Of a DNA stretch of 64,000 nt, positions 35,696 through 46,244 are shown one piece after another; position 1 is the first letter of the stretch; each line of letters begins with the position of its first letter. The stretch is from the NCBI RefSeq assembly GCF_014779595.1, contig NZ_JACXZT010000018.1, positions 1 through 64,000 of the forward strand, in the 5' to 3' direction. Source of the stretch: Halomonas sp. ML-15. Lineage in GTDB: Bacteria; Pseudomonadota; Gammaproteobacteria; Pseudomonadales; Halomonadaceae. Made by a program: the position numbers and the translations under genes. Under the pieces are notes generated by a model, which saw nothing but the letters and a program-made list of their open reading frames with translations, searched no databases and was not told the DNA's origin.

Positions 35696-36717
35696 ATGAG
35701 CGATACCCGTGCGCTACTCGATGTCAAAGGTCTGCAGGTTCATTTCGATACACCAGATGGCGTGGTAAAAGCCGTAAATGACGTCGACTTCGAAGTGAAG
35801 CGTGGCGAGACGCTGGCCGTAGTCGGTGAGTCTGGCTCAGGAAAATCAGTGACCAGCCTGGCCATCATGCGGCTGATCTCTGGACGCAACGCCGGCGGTA
35901 AGATCCTTTTCGAAGGGAAAAACCTCCTCGATAAGTCGATGGACGAGATGCGCGGTATCCGCGGCAATGACATTTCGATGATCTTCCAGGAGCCAATGAC
36001 CAGCCTCAACCCGGTTTACACGGTCGGCTGGCAGATTATCGAGGCCATCACTACCCACCTCGACTACACCCACAAACAGGCCTACGAGCGTGCCGTCGAG
36101 TCCCTCGATCTGGTCGGGATCCCTGAGCCTCGCGCGAGGATGTCCAACTATCCGCACCAGCTGTCAGGCGGCATGCGTCAACGGGTAATGATTGCCATGG
36201 CGCTCTCCACAGAGCCCAAACTGCTGATCGCCGATGAGCCGACGACTGCACTGGATGTCACTATTCAGGCACAGATTCTGCAGCTCATGCGGCGTCTTCA
36301 GCGCGAGATGGGGATGAGCATCATCTTCATTACCCACGACCTGGCAGTGGTGGCCGAGATGGCACATCGGGTGGTGGTCATGTACTCCGGCAACGTGGTC
36401 GAAGAAGCGCCAGTTAGCGAACTCTTCAAACGCCCTCGCATGCCTTACACCATTGGCTTGATGCGCTCCATGCCCGGTCGGTACGGCTACAAGACCGCCA
36501 AAAACCGCCTCGAGATCATTCCTGGCAATGTGCCCAACCCACTACAGCTTCCCAGCGGATGTGCCTTCCACCCGCGCTGCAAGTTCATGAAACCGGGGGT
36601 TTGTACCACCGAGGCACCCAAGCTCGAACCCATCGAAGATGACCGTCTGATCCGCTGTTTCCGTTGGGAGGACGTCCAGGAGCAGGTTCAGCAGGAAACA
36701 ACCAGGAGGCTCGCCTG

Positions 36718-36718
<1 letters not shown>
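35696..36718 (+). CDS. Peptide/opine-type ABC transporter ATPase, DppD-like
   Basis: A 340-residue ATPase: Walker A GESGSGKS at 44-51, signature [15 protein letters not shown], Walker [13 protein letters not shown]. The C-terminal oligopeptide/dipeptide domain has the [13 protein letters not shown] cysteine cluster (about 309-321) typical of DppD/OppD. The ATG at 35696 is chosen because family similarity begins at LLDVKGL; only a weak GGGGTGG precedes it. First gene of the rightward arm, overlapping the next by one base. Confidence 0.93.
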
Positions 36719-37725
<1,007 letters not shown>

Positions 37726-37765
37726 GCGCTGCCCCACGACACAACAACGACAGGAGGCATACGAC

Positions 37766-38758
37766 ATGGCAACCGACATCCCCCGTAGCGATACCGAAAA
37801 GCGCAATGCCCAGGATCCGCGGCAGCCCATGGATCCTCTGGCACCGGAGCAACCCACCGGCCAGATCACCGACAGCGAGGTGCCCGAACAGATCATCGCG
37901 GTGCGCCGCAATCCGTGGAAAGTGGCGCTCAAGGAGCTCTATGCCTCCAAGGCAGCACTGATCTCGGCGGGTTTCATTCTACTGCTGATCATGCTGGCGC
38001 TATTCGCCGACGTGATCGCCCCCCACGACCCTCAAGCGATGAGCCTGATCGATCGCATGCTGCCCCCCGCCTGGAACGCCGAGGGCGACATGCGCTATCT
38101 GCTCGGCACCGACGGTCAGGGGCGCGACATCCTCAGCCGCATCATCCACGCCTCCCAGATGACCCTGATGGTGGGTCTCGCCTCGGTGGTGCTTGGCGGC
38201 ATCGTCGGCGTCACCCTGGGGCTGCTGGCCGGCTATTTCGGCGGTTGGCTGGACGCCATCCTGATGCGCTTTACCGACTTGCAGCTGGCCTTTCCCAGCC
38301 TGCTGCTGGGGCTGCTGGTCATGGCGATCATCGGTACGGGGGTGCTCGAACTCGTCTGCGTCATCGCCCTGGCTCAGTGGGCCTTCTATGCCCGCGTAGT
38401 AAGGTCCGAGGCAATCAAGACGCGCGAACTGGAGTTCGTGCAAGGGGCCATCGCCCTCGGTGCCAGCAACACCCGCATCCTGTTACAGCACATCCTGCCC
38501 AACTGCGTGGCCTCGATGCTGATCATTGCCAGTTTTTCACTGGCCATGGCGATCTATTACGAGGCCGCCCTGAGCTTCTTTGGACTCGGGATCCCGCCCG
38601 CGATTCCTACCTGGGGCAACATGCTGGCCGGGGCGCGCGACATCATGCTGGCCAACTTCTGGGCCCCTGTCTTCCCTGGGATTGCCATCACCCTGACCGT
38701 TCTCGCCTTCAACCTGCTAGGCGATTGGGCAAGGGATTTCTTCGACGTCAGAGTCTGA
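37766..38758 (+). CDS. Peptide/opine-type ABC transporter permease, DppC-like
   Basis: A 330-residue permease. A polar N-terminal extension (about 1-55) precedes the first helix, then a periplasmic loop with the DppC-type LLGTDGQGRDILSRIIH, and the EAA loop FVQGAIALGASNTRILLQHILPN. Six helices. AGGAGG lies 8 bases before the ATG. The partner permease is separated from it by the binding-protein gene, an uncommon order for Dpp loci. Confidence 0.93.
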   Translation: MATDIPRSDTEKRNAQDPRQPMDPLAPEQPTGQITDSEVPEQIIAVRRNPWKVALKELYASKAALISAGFILLLIMLALFADVIAPHDPQAMSLIDRMLPPAWNAEGDMRYLLGTDGQGRDILSRIIHASQMTLMVGLASVVLGGIVGVTLGLLAGYFGGWLDAILMRFTDLQLAFPSLLLGLLVMAIIGTGVLELVCVIALAQWAFYARVVRSEAIKTRELEFVQGAIALGASNTRILLQHILPNCVASMLIIASFSLAMAIYYEAALSFFGLGIPPAIPTWGNMLAGARDIMLANFWAPVFPGIAITLTVLAFNLLGDWARDFFDVRV

Positions 38759-38856
38759 TGTTCACCACAACAACCAAGAGGAGATACGTCGACAAGCATT
38801 GGGGAGCAACCCAGCAATAGAACAGCGACAACAACAGAACCCATAGAGGTATCGAC

Positions 38857-40443
38857 ATGTTCAAGCGTAAATTTCCCCTACAACGCGCCCGGCGCACGCT
38901 GCCCACCACTCTGGCCGCTGCCGGCACCGCAGCAGCCTCTCTCGCCTTGGCTGGTCTGCTAGCGGCACCCGCCATCGCCGACGATGACAAGATCAGCATT
39001 ACCTACGTGATGCACGAGGCCATCGACATCTTCGGTGATCCGATTCGCGGCTCCACCTACGATGAGCATCGCGCCCACCTGGCCCAGTTCGAGCCCCTGG
39101 TCTATGACTTCGACGGTCGTACCGGCGAGTCGGGCATCCGCCCCGGCCTGGCCGTCGATTGGGAGCAGACCGATGACCTGACCTGGCGCTTCCACCTTCG
39201 CGAGGGCGTGACCTTTCATAACGGTGAGCCCTTCAATGCCGATGCGGTGAAGTTCTCCATCGACCGGGTCTTCGATGAAGACTATCCGGGCGCCGACAAG
39301 TTTCTGGACGTTCCCATCACCGAGGTGGAGGTGATCGACGACTATACCGTCGATATACACACCTCTGACCCCGTCCCCATCATGCTCGAGCGGCTATCGC
39401 GCAACGGCGCCTTCATTCTCGAACCGAGCCACTACCAGGACCTTAGCCATGAGGACGCACTGACCAGCCCCATGGGCACAGGCCCTTATCGGCTGGTCGA
39501 TTACGCCACCGACGAGCACTACACCTTCGAAGCCTATGAGGATTACTGGGGCTGGGATGACAAGAGCAACGTCGATGAGATGCGCATCCTGATGATCCCG
39601 GAAATATCCACCTCGGTGGCGGAACTGATGACCGGGAATGTGGATATCGTGCGTCTCACCGCCGACCTGGTGCGTCCGGTCGAGGAGAACGACGGTACCG
39701 ATGTGATCGTCGCCCCCAGCCTGGTGCGTGCGGTGGTGATGTTCAACCTGACGGTCGACGAGTGTCTCGAGGATGCCAGAGTACGCCAGGCCCTCAACTA
39801 TGCCGTAGACCGCCCGGCGATGATCGACGCCTTTGCGTTCGGCAACCAGGAGTTGGCCATGAAGACCATGGTCAATCCGCCCAACGACCACCCCGACCTT
39901 GAGCCCTACCCCTTTGATCCAGACAGGGCTCGAGAGCTGCTCGCCGAAGCTGGCTGTGAGAGCTTCGAGATACCCGAGATCGATGTCATGCAGCCCCAGG
40001 CCATGGAGCACGCCGAGGCCACCGCACAGTACTGGCGCATGGTAGGTGTCGATGTCGGCTCGGTGTCGCTGGTCGATCCCGCCATCATGCGTGAGCGCTG
40101 GATGGACCGTTCGCTAGGGGTACATGCCTATACCTGGTCGGCGGCGGAAAACACCCCCGAGACCGACATGTACGCCATCAGCGACTCGCGGCAGCGCAAC
40201 TCCACCCATTGGGATCGCCCCGAGTTCGAGGAGATGTACGAGGAGCTGCAGCGTACCGTCGACCCTGATCGTCGCAACGAGCTCAACTACAAGCTCCAGG
40301 AGATGCAGTACGAGGATCCCCCCGGCACCTTCCTCTATCTGCGTCCCATCGTCATGGGTGTGAGCGAGCGTATCGGCGGCTACCTCCCTCATCCATCCAT
40401 GCTGATGGAGGACTGGAGAGCGATCTACGTCAAGGAAGAGTAA
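38857..40443 (+). CDS. Peptide/opine-type ABC transporter substrate-binding protein, DppA-like
   Basis: A 528-residue periplasmic family-5 binding protein. The signal peptide ends near AIA-DD at about 42. Family features: LVYDFDGRTGESGIRPGLAVDW, the FHLREGVTFHNGEPFNADAVKFSIDR segment, and ALNYAVDRPAMID. The family binds dipeptides, nickel, opines and glycosides; the nearby aminotransferase and hydroxyacid reductases suggest an amino-acid conjugate or opine. It is very acidic. A 10-bp hairpin follows. Confidence 0.92.
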   Translation: MFKRKFPLQRARRTLPTTLAAAGTAAASLALAGLLAAPAIADDDKISITYVMHEAIDIFGDPIRGSTYDEHRAHLAQFEPLVYDFDGRTGESGIRPGLAVDWEQTDDLTWRFHLREGVTFHNGEPFNADAVKFSIDRVFDEDYPGADKFLDVPITEVEVIDDYTVDIHTSDPVPIMLERLSRNGAFILEPSHYQDLSHEDALTSPMGTGPYRLVDYATDEHYTFEAYEDYWGWDDKSNVDEMRILMIPEISTSVAELMTGNVDIVRLTADLVRPVEENDGTDVIVAPSLVRAVVMFNLTVDECLEDARVRQALNYAVDRPAMIDAFAFGNQELAMKTMVNPPNDHPDLEPYPFDPDRARELLAEAGCESFEIPEIDVMQPQAMEHAEATAQYWRMVGVDVGSVSLVDPAIMRERWMDRSLGVHAYTWSAAENTPETDMYAISDSRQRNSTHWDRPEFEEMYEELQRTVDPDRRNELNYKLQEMQYEDPPGTFLYLRPIVMGVSERIGGYLPHPSMLMEDWRAIYVKEE

Positions 40444-40449
40444 CCGTCG

Positions 40450-40475
40450 AGCCGGGCGGTAAATCCCGCCCGGCT
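40450..40475 (+). promoter_or_regulatory. Intercistronic hairpin after the DppA-like gene
   Basis: A perfect 10-bp stem (AGCCGGGCGG / CCGCCCGGCT) with a 6-base loop, starting 6 bases after the stop. There is no T tract. The 134-base gap to the DppB-like gene holds nothing else evident. It likely lifts binding-protein mRNA over the downstream permease. Confidence 0.6.
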
Positions 40476-40577
40476 AACGGGACCACGCTACCAACAATCA
40501 CAATGACGGCTCTCTCGCGACAACACTGTCCAGCGCAGGATGCCGAAGCCTGAACGCCCACACGAGGAGTAGATGCC

Positions 40578-41513
40578 GTGTATTACCTCTTGAATCGGAT
40601 AGCGCAAGGCCTGGTGGTCATCTTCTTTGCGCTTACGCTTGGCTTCTTGCTGGTCTTCGTCATCGGCGACCCGGTATTGATGCGGGTCGGGGAGGATGCC
40701 TCCCAGGAAATGATCGATCGCTATCGCCAAATGATGGGGCTCGACCGGCCAATCATTGTTCAATATGTCGATTTCATGACCCGCGCCGTCCAAGGGGATT
40801 TCGGCCTCTCCTATCGCAGCCAACAGGACGTGCTTTCGCTGCTGCTCGAGCGCCTCTCGCGCTCCGCTGAGCTGGCCATTCCGGCCATCATTCTCGCCCT
40901 GGTGGTCTCCATTCCTGTCGGCGTGCTGAGTGCCATCAAGCGTAATACCTGGATCGACTATGTGGCTCGAGTGCTGGCACTGATCGGCCAGGCCGCGCCA
41001 CAGTTCTGGGTGGCGATCATGGCCATCGTCATCTTCGCCGTGGCGCTGGGCTGGATGCCCTCTTCCGGGCGGGTGACTGATCAGGGCTTCTGGACCTATG
41101 TGGCGCACATGGCCATGCCGACCTTCGTGCTGGCCCTGACGCCCATGGCCTACCTGACACGGATGATGCGCTCCACGGTGCTCGAGGTGATCAATGAAGA
41201 CTATGTACGCACCGCCCGTGCCAAGGGGCTGGCGGAACACCGCATCATCTATTATCACGCCGTGCGCAACGCCCTGGTCCCCTACGTCACCCTCACCGCC
41301 CTGCAGGTGGGTAATGTCATCGCCGGTTCGATGGTCGTGGAGAGCGTCTTCTCATGGCCCGGCCTGGGGCGCCTGTTCATGAACTCCATCCGTCAGCTCG
41401 ACATCCCCGTAGTGGCCGGCGGTCTGGCCCTGGTCGCGGTGATCTACGTGGTGCTCAACCTGCTCGCGGACCTCAGCTACACCCTGCTCGACCCGCGGGT
41501 CCGCAACAAGTAA
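40578..41513 (+). CDS. Peptide/opine-type ABC transporter permease, DppB-like, GTG start
   Basis: A 311-residue permease with six helices, beginning YYLLNRIAQGLVVIFFALTLGF, the DppB-type N-terminus. EAA loop: NEDYVRTARAKGLAEHRIIYYHAVRNALVP. GTG at 40578 is the start, with GAGGAG nine bases before; the ATG at 40573 is out of frame and hits a stop after six codons. It completes the five-gene importer DppD, F, C, A, B types. Confidence 0.93.
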   Translation: MYYLLNRIAQGLVVIFFALTLGFLLVFVIGDPVLMRVGEDASQEMIDRYRQMMGLDRPIIVQYVDFMTRAVQGDFGLSYRSQQDVLSLLLERLSRSAELAIPAIILALVVSIPVGVLSAIKRNTWIDYVARVLALIGQAAPQFWVAIMAIVIFAVALGWMPSSGRVTDQGFWTYVAHMAMPTFVLALTPMAYLTRMMRSTVLEVINEDYVRTARAKGLAEHRIIYYHAVRNALVPYVTLTALQVGNVIAGSMVVESVFSWPGLGRLFMNSIRQLDIPVVAGGLALVAVIYVVLNLLADLSYTLLDPRVRNK

Positions 41514-41560
41514 ACCAGCGCCGACAACGGCCCACACTAGGTACCACAAGGAGCAAGACC

Positions 41561-42457
41561 ATGAGTAATCTCGATATCGGCTTTATCGGCCTCGGCATCA
41601 TGGGCAAGCCCATGGCCGGCCATCTGCTGGATGCCGGGCACCGGGTCACCACCAGCACCCACCACAAGGCAGCGCCAGCCGAGTTGCTAAAGGCCGGGCT
41701 GGGCAGTGTAGGGACACCCCGCGAGGTAGCCAGCAGCAACGAGGTGATCATCTTGATGGTCCCTGACACTCCCCAGGTGGAAGAGGTCCTGTTCGGGCCC
41801 GACGGGGTCGGCGAGAGCCGGCTCGACGGCAAGGTGGTGATCGATATGAGCTCCATCGCCCCGATGGCCACCAAGACGTTTGCCGAGCGGGTCCGCGCTC
41901 TGGGCGGGGACTATGTCGATGCCCCGGTATCCGGTGGCGAAGTGGGTGCCAAGAATGCCGCCTTGTCGATCATGGTCGGCGCCGCGGAGGCAACCTTCGA
42001 GCGCATCAAGCCGATTCTGGAGATCATGGGCAAGAACATCATCCGCATCGGCGAGGTCGGCGACGGCCAGACCTGCAAGGTGGCCAACCAGATTGCGGTG
42101 GCCCTGACCATTCAGGCGGTCGCCGAGTCCCTCACCTTCGCCTCCAAGGCGGGTGCCGACGTCGCGAAGGTCCGTGAGGCACTGCTCGGAGGGCTGGCCA
42201 CGTCACGGATTCTCGAGATCCATGGCGAGCGGATGATCAAGCGAACTTTCGAGCCTGGCTTTCGTATCGAGCTGCACCAGAAGGATCTCAATCTGGCCCT
42301 CAGCGGCGCCCGCGAACTAGGCGTGGCACTGCCCAACACCGCCATCGCCCAGGAAATGTTCAATGCCTGCCGGGCCGCTGGTGGTCAGGGCTGGGATCAC
42401 TCGGGGCTGGTGCGCGCCATCGAAATGCTCAGCAATCACGAGATCGGACAGAAATAG
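41561..42457 (+). CDS. garR: 2-hydroxy-3-oxopropionate (tartronate semialdehyde) reductase
   Basis: A 298-residue reductase matching GarR/GlxR: N-terminal IGFIGLGIMGKPMA (6-19), VVIDMSSIAP, DAPVSGGEVGAKNA, and catalytic Lys173 in TCKVANQ. It converts tartronate semialdehyde to D-glycerate with NAD(P)H. It lies 47 bases after the DppB-like gene with AAGGAG upstream, hence in the same operon. The supply of tartronate semialdehyde could come from this locus or from the HpaI-type aldolase at 8187-9008. Confidence 0.9.
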   Translation: MSNLDIGFIGLGIMGKPMAGHLLDAGHRVTTSTHHKAAPAELLKAGLGSVGTPREVASSNEVIILMVPDTPQVEEVLFGPDGVGESRLDGKVVIDMSSIAPMATKTFAERVRALGGDYVDAPVSGGEVGAKNAALSIMVGAAEATFERIKPILEIMGKNIIRIGEVGDGQTCKVANQIAVALTIQAVAESLTFASKAGADVAKVREALLGGLATSRILEIHGERMIKRTFEPGFRIELHQKDLNLALSGARELGVALPNTAIAQEMFNACRAAGGQGWDHSGLVRAIEMLSNHEIGQK

Positions 42458-42476
42458 GACAAGGGAGAGACGTGCC

Positions 42477-42944
42477 ATGCCTTTCGATGTGTTCCGACGC
42501 AAGTCGACCCTTTCGCTGGCGCAGGCCCGGCAGATCATTACTGCGGCGCTCGCCGAAGCCAGGCGACTCGAGCTCGAACCGCTAGTGGTGACGGTAATCG
42601 ATGCCGGCGGCCAGCTGATTTCCGCCGACTGCGAGGATGGTGCCGGCACCCTGCGCTTGCAGATCGCTCAGGGCAAGGCAGGTGCTGCACTTGGCATGGG
42701 CATCTCGAGTGCCACCGTGGGAGAACGCACCCAAGGCCGCGAAGCGTTCGTCACCGGTGTGGCCAGCGCCTCCCAGGGGCACTTCGTGCCAGTTCCCGGT
42801 GGCGTACTGGTGCTCGACGATGAGCGCACGGTGATAGCTGCCGTGGGTGCCAGCGGCGACAGTCCAGGCAACGACCAGACCTGTGTATTGGCCGGTATCC
42901 GTGCCGCCGGCCTCACGCCCGGGCTAGACCCTGCCGAGACATAG
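42477..42944 (+). CDS. GlcG/HbpS-family heme-binding-like protein (DUF336)
   Basis: A 155-residue cytosolic protein of the GlcG/HbpS fold: LSLAQARQIITAALAEA, VVTVIDAGGQLIS, GKAGAALGMGISS, and VPVPGGVLVLD with GASGDSPGNDQTCVLAGI near the end. Family members often sit next to glycolate, propanediol and short hydroxyacid genes; HbpS binds heme, but most have no proven function. GGGAGAG precedes the ATG, 20 bases after garR. Last gene of the rightward arm. Confidence 0.88.
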   Translation: MPFDVFRRKSTLSLAQARQIITAALAEARRLELEPLVVTVIDAGGQLISADCEDGAGTLRLQIAQGKAGAALGMGISSATVGERTQGREAFVTGVASASQGHFVPVPGGVLVLDDERTVIAAVGASGDSPGNDQTCVLAGIRAAGLTPGLDPAET

Positions 42945-42998
42945 CGCTGGCAACATGGCGCCGCAACCATCCATATTGCCGGGCCAAGCGCCTTGCGT

Positions 42999-43901
42999 TT
43001 ACGACTGTGTGGCTACCGGTCCGGCGACATCGTCGAGGTCGCGTTCCGCGGCCAGCCAGCGCCACAGCGACTCGGCGTCTTCAGTGACATTGCGGCGGCT
43101 CGGGCGCACCAACCAGAAGCGTTCATCGCTGGCCAGGCCATGACCCAGAGGCGTGACCAGGTCATCGCGCTCGTCGAGCAGTCGTCGATGGGCCAGCGCG
43201 ACCCCTACCCCCTGGCTGGCCAAGGCCAGGGTCATCACCTGATTGTCACAGCTCAGGGCAAGACACTCTGTCTCCAGTCCCGCCACGCCCGCCCCCTCCA
43301 GCCAGGCCGACCAGCCCACCCCGAAACCCAACGCATGCAGCAGGGTGTGGCCAGCGAGGTCACGTGGCGTCTCGAGCGTCGCTGCCAGCGCCGGAGCGCA
43401 GACCGGCACCAGCCACTCCGCTCCCAGCGACAGCGCCTCGACGCCCGACCAGTCACCGTGACCGTAGCGAACCTCGATGTCCGCCCCCTCCGGGCCAAAG
43501 TCATCCGGCCAGATGGCACTGACCAGACGTATGGCGATCAACGGATGCTCACGGTGAAGACGCAGTAAGCGCGGCGCCAGCCAGTTCTGCTGAATCACCG
43601 GCGTGGTACGCAGTGTCACCGAATGCCCCGCAGCGCTGCCGAATACCTCGGCGGTGCCTTCGCCAAGCCGCGTAAAGGCGTCGTTGATGCTCGGTAGCCA
43701 GGCCTGGCCGGCCGGCGTCAGACTGAGGCTGCGCGGATGGCGCACGAACAGCTTATGGCCCAGGCGATCCTCCAACAGGCGAATGCGCTGGCTGATCGCC
43801 GCCTGGGTCACGCCCAGTTCGCGCCCTGCCGCGGTGAAACTCAGGGTGCGTGCCGCCGCCTCGAAGGCTTGCAGCCACGCCAGGGGGGGTAACTGGCTCA
43901 T
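42999..43901 (-). CDS. LysR-family regulator next to gamma-butyrobetaine dioxygenase
   Basis: A 300-residue LysR-type regulator with an N-terminal HTH (about 6-65: PLAWLQAFEAAARTLSFTAAGRELGVTQAAISQRI). It is divergent from the butyrobetaine dioxygenase gene across 123 bases and convergent with the GlcG gene. The most likely target is the dioxygenase and ProX pair, with a quaternary amine or a breakdown product as effector. Confidence 0.91.
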   Translation of the reverse strand: MSQLPPLAWLQAFEAAARTLSFTAAGRELGVTQAAISQRIRLLEDRLGHKLFVRHPRSLSLTPAGQAWLPSINDAFTRLGEGTAEVFGSAAGHSVTLRTTPVIQQNWLAPRLLRLHREHPLIAIRLVSAIWPDDFGPEGADIEVRYGHGDWSGVEALSLGAEWLVPVCAPALAATLETPRDLAGHTLLHALGFGVGWSAWLEGAGVAGLETECLALSCDNQVMTLALASQGVGVALAHRRLLDERDDLVTPLGHGLASDERFWLVRPSRRNVTEDAESLWRWLAAERDLDDVAGPVATQS

Positions 43902-44024
43902 GAGAAAGTCCGTTATAAGCTGTGCTTGGCCTTAGAGGCCAGATTAATCGTTTGTCACTGTCATGGCGAGCCACCATGCTGTGCTGCGTCATCAACGCCC
44001 AAGCACAGGAGCGCCATCACCACG

Positions 44025-45233
44025 ATGAACAGCACCGTCCCATCCCCCGACATCCTCACCGCCCACCTTGATACCGCCAATCCAGTCGACCCGCATGCGC
44101 CGGTCATGGCTGAGCTGATGCCTTTTCCGGCTGCTCCACTACTGTGCGAGGCGCGCATCGACAACGAGGCGATCGAGCTGTACTGGGAAGACGGTGAACG
44201 AGCACGCCTGCCGTCGGTCTGGCTGCGTGATCACTGCCCGTGCACGACATGCCGGCACCTCCAGACCCGTGAACGTCTGTTCATCCCCCTCGATGAGCCT
44301 GTGCCACCCATCGAGGTGCAGCTCGAGGCGGGTCATCTCCAGCTGCGTTGGGCCGACGGACACCTCAGCCAGTTCGCCGCGGGCTGGCTCTACCAGCGCC
44401 GCCCCGAGGCGCCAGCCGAGAGCGCACTGCCCCCGCGTAAGCCCTGGTGCGAGTCCTTCACCCCGGTCCGGGTCGCGCATGCCGACATCTTCACCCCGCG
44501 AGGCGAAACCGCCTGGCTCGAGGCGCTGCTGCGTGACGGTCTGGTGTTGCTCGACGGTGGCCCGCTGGCAGACGAGGAGGTCAGTCGCATCGCCGAACGT
44601 ATCGGCCCCCAGCGGCCGACCAATTTCGGCGCCCGCTTCGACGTTCGCTCCAAGCCCAACCCCAACAATGCCGCCTATACGTCGATTGGCCTGGCGCTGC
44701 ATACCGATCTGCCTAACTGGCGCCAGCCGCCGGACATCCAACTGCTCTACTGCCTGCAGAACGAAGCCGAGGGCGGTGAGTCGCTGTTCGCCGACGGCTT
44801 TCAGGTTGCCGAGACACTGCGCCAGCAGGCCCCTGAGCACTTCCGCCTGCTCAGCGAGCTGGCCATCGATTTCCGTTTTCAGGACGAGACTCAGGATATC
44901 GCCACGCGCGCGCCGATCATCGAGTGCGACGCCAATGGCGAGGTGGTAGAGATCCGCTTCAACAACTGGATTCGCGACACCCTGCGCCTGCCCGCCGAGC
45001 AGATGGCCGCCTGGTACCGCGCCTATCGCCACTTCTGGACACTGCTTCACTCGCCGCGCTACCAGATCGACTTCGCGCTGGCCCCGGGGGGGATGGTGGC
45101 CTTCGACAACCGCCGCGTGCTCCACGGCCGGCGTGCCTTCGACCCCAATACCGGCGCCCGGCACCTGCAGGGCACCTACCTCGACCGCGACATGCTCGAA
45201 TCGCGGCTGCGCGTCCTGGCGCGCAACAGCTGA
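44025..45233 (+). CDS. Gamma-butyrobetaine dioxygenase (Fe(II)/2-oxoglutarate)
   Basis: A 402-residue BBOX-type enzyme that hydroxylates gamma-butyrobetaine to L-carnitine. The N-terminal DUF971 zinc domain has Cys71, Cys73, Cys76 (RDHCPCTTCRH) and probably His113. The catalytic TauD-like domain has the iron facial triad His226, Asp228 and His367 (LALHTDLPNW; RRVLHGRR). The start at 44025 has AGGAG, though spaced 14 bases, so it is only moderately sure. The N-terminal 40 residues are longer than in the human enzyme. Trimethyllysine dioxygenase is the alternative. Confidence 0.9.
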   Translation: MNSTVPSPDILTAHLDTANPVDPHAPVMAELMPFPAAPLLCEARIDNEAIELYWEDGERARLPSVWLRDHCPCTTCRHLQTRERLFIPLDEPVPPIEVQLEAGHLQLRWADGHLSQFAAGWLYQRRPEAPAESALPPRKPWCESFTPVRVAHADIFTPRGETAWLEALLRDGLVLLDGGPLADEEVSRIAERIGPQRPTNFGARFDVRSKPNPNNAAYTSIGLALHTDLPNWRQPPDIQLLYCLQNEAEGGESLFADGFQVAETLRQQAPEHFRLLSELAIDFRFQDETQDIATRAPIIECDANGEVVEIRFNNWIRDTLRLPAEQMAAWYRAYRHFWTLLHSPRYQIDFALAPGGMVAFDNRRVLHGRRAFDPNTGARHLQGTYLDRDMLESRLRVLARNS

Positions 45234-45311
45234 GTCGCCGCTCACCAGCGATGCCGCGCTATCAGCACAGCGGACGCGGCATCTATCCAACATCACAACA
45301 GGAGATACTCC

Positions 45312-46244
45312 ATGTCTGCATCCCCACGTATGCTGCTCGTCGGCGGCTTGCTGTCGAGCCTGGCGCTGCCCACCCAGGCCGACGATGGAACCCTCAATTT
45401 CGGCGTACCGGCGTGGCCCGGAATTACCGTCAAGACCGAGATCGCCGAGCAACTACTGGCTCCCCTGGGCTACGATACCCGCACCCATGAGCTGGGCCTG
45501 CAGGTGGTTTACCAAGGCATGGACAGTGGCGATATCGACGTCTTCCTGGGTGGCTGGATGCCCGCTCAGCGCGAGATGTTCGACCCTCGCGAGGCCGATG
45601 ACCGGCTACGCGCGGTGGCCAACAACGTCGACGGCGCCCAGATGACCCTGGCGGTGCCCGAATACCTTTACGAGCAGGGCATCCAGAGCTTCGCCGACCT
45701 CGATGCCAACCACGAGCAGTTCAATGGCCAGATCCACGGCTTCGGCGCCGGCTCGGCGGCCAGCGAGATTCTCGAAGACGCCATCGCCAACGATACCTGG
45801 GGGCTGGGTGACTGGCGCCTGGTGGATACCAGCGAAGTCGGCATGCTGAGTGCAGCACAGGACGCCATCTCCCGCGAAGAGGCCATCGTCTGGGTCGGCT
45901 GGACGCCGCACTGGATGAACCTGGAACTGCCGATGCGCTATCTCGACGACCCGCAGGATCTGTTCGGCGAGAACAACGGCGAGAGCGACGTGCTGACCCT
46001 GATGCGCAGCGACTACGCCGAGGCCAACCCTGAGCTGGTCGCCTTCTTCGAGGCCTTCACCTTCAGCGCCGAAGAGCAGAGCTGGATGATCCAGGAGTAT
46101 GGCCAGCAGGATCGTGACCTTGAAGAGGTGGCCGGCGAATGGATCCGCGACAACGCCGAGCGGGTCGAAGCGATGTTCGCCGAGGTCAATGACCGCGACG
46201 GCCAGCCGGCATGGCCGCAGGTAGAGGCAGCCCTCGAGCTCTGA
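45312..46244 (+). CDS. Glycine betaine/choline/carnitine-type substrate-binding protein (ProX/ChoX-like)
   Basis: A 310-residue OpuAC-domain binding protein. The signal peptide ends near TQA-DD at 24. The tryptophan-containing ligand segments VPAWPGITVKTEIAEQLL and VWVGWTPHWMNLEL fit an aromatic cage for a quaternary amine. No permease or ATPase lies next to it, so it must share a membrane complex encoded elsewhere. Its stop is immediately adjacent to the stop of the convergent LysR gene, with no intergenic base. Confidence 0.9.
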   Translation: MSASPRMLLVGGLLSSLALPTQADDGTLNFGVPAWPGITVKTEIAEQLLAPLGYDTRTHELGLQVVYQGMDSGDIDVFLGGWMPAQREMFDPREADDRLRAVANNVDGAQMTLAVPEYLYEQGIQSFADLDANHEQFNGQIHGFGAGSAASEILEDAIANDTWGLGDWRLVDTSEVGMLSAAQDAISREEAIVWVGWTPHWMNLELPMRYLDDPQDLFGENNGESDVLTLMRSDYAEANPELVAFFEAFTFSAEEQSWMIQEYGQQDRDLEEVAGEWIRDNAERVEAMFAEVNDRDGQPAWPQVEAALEL

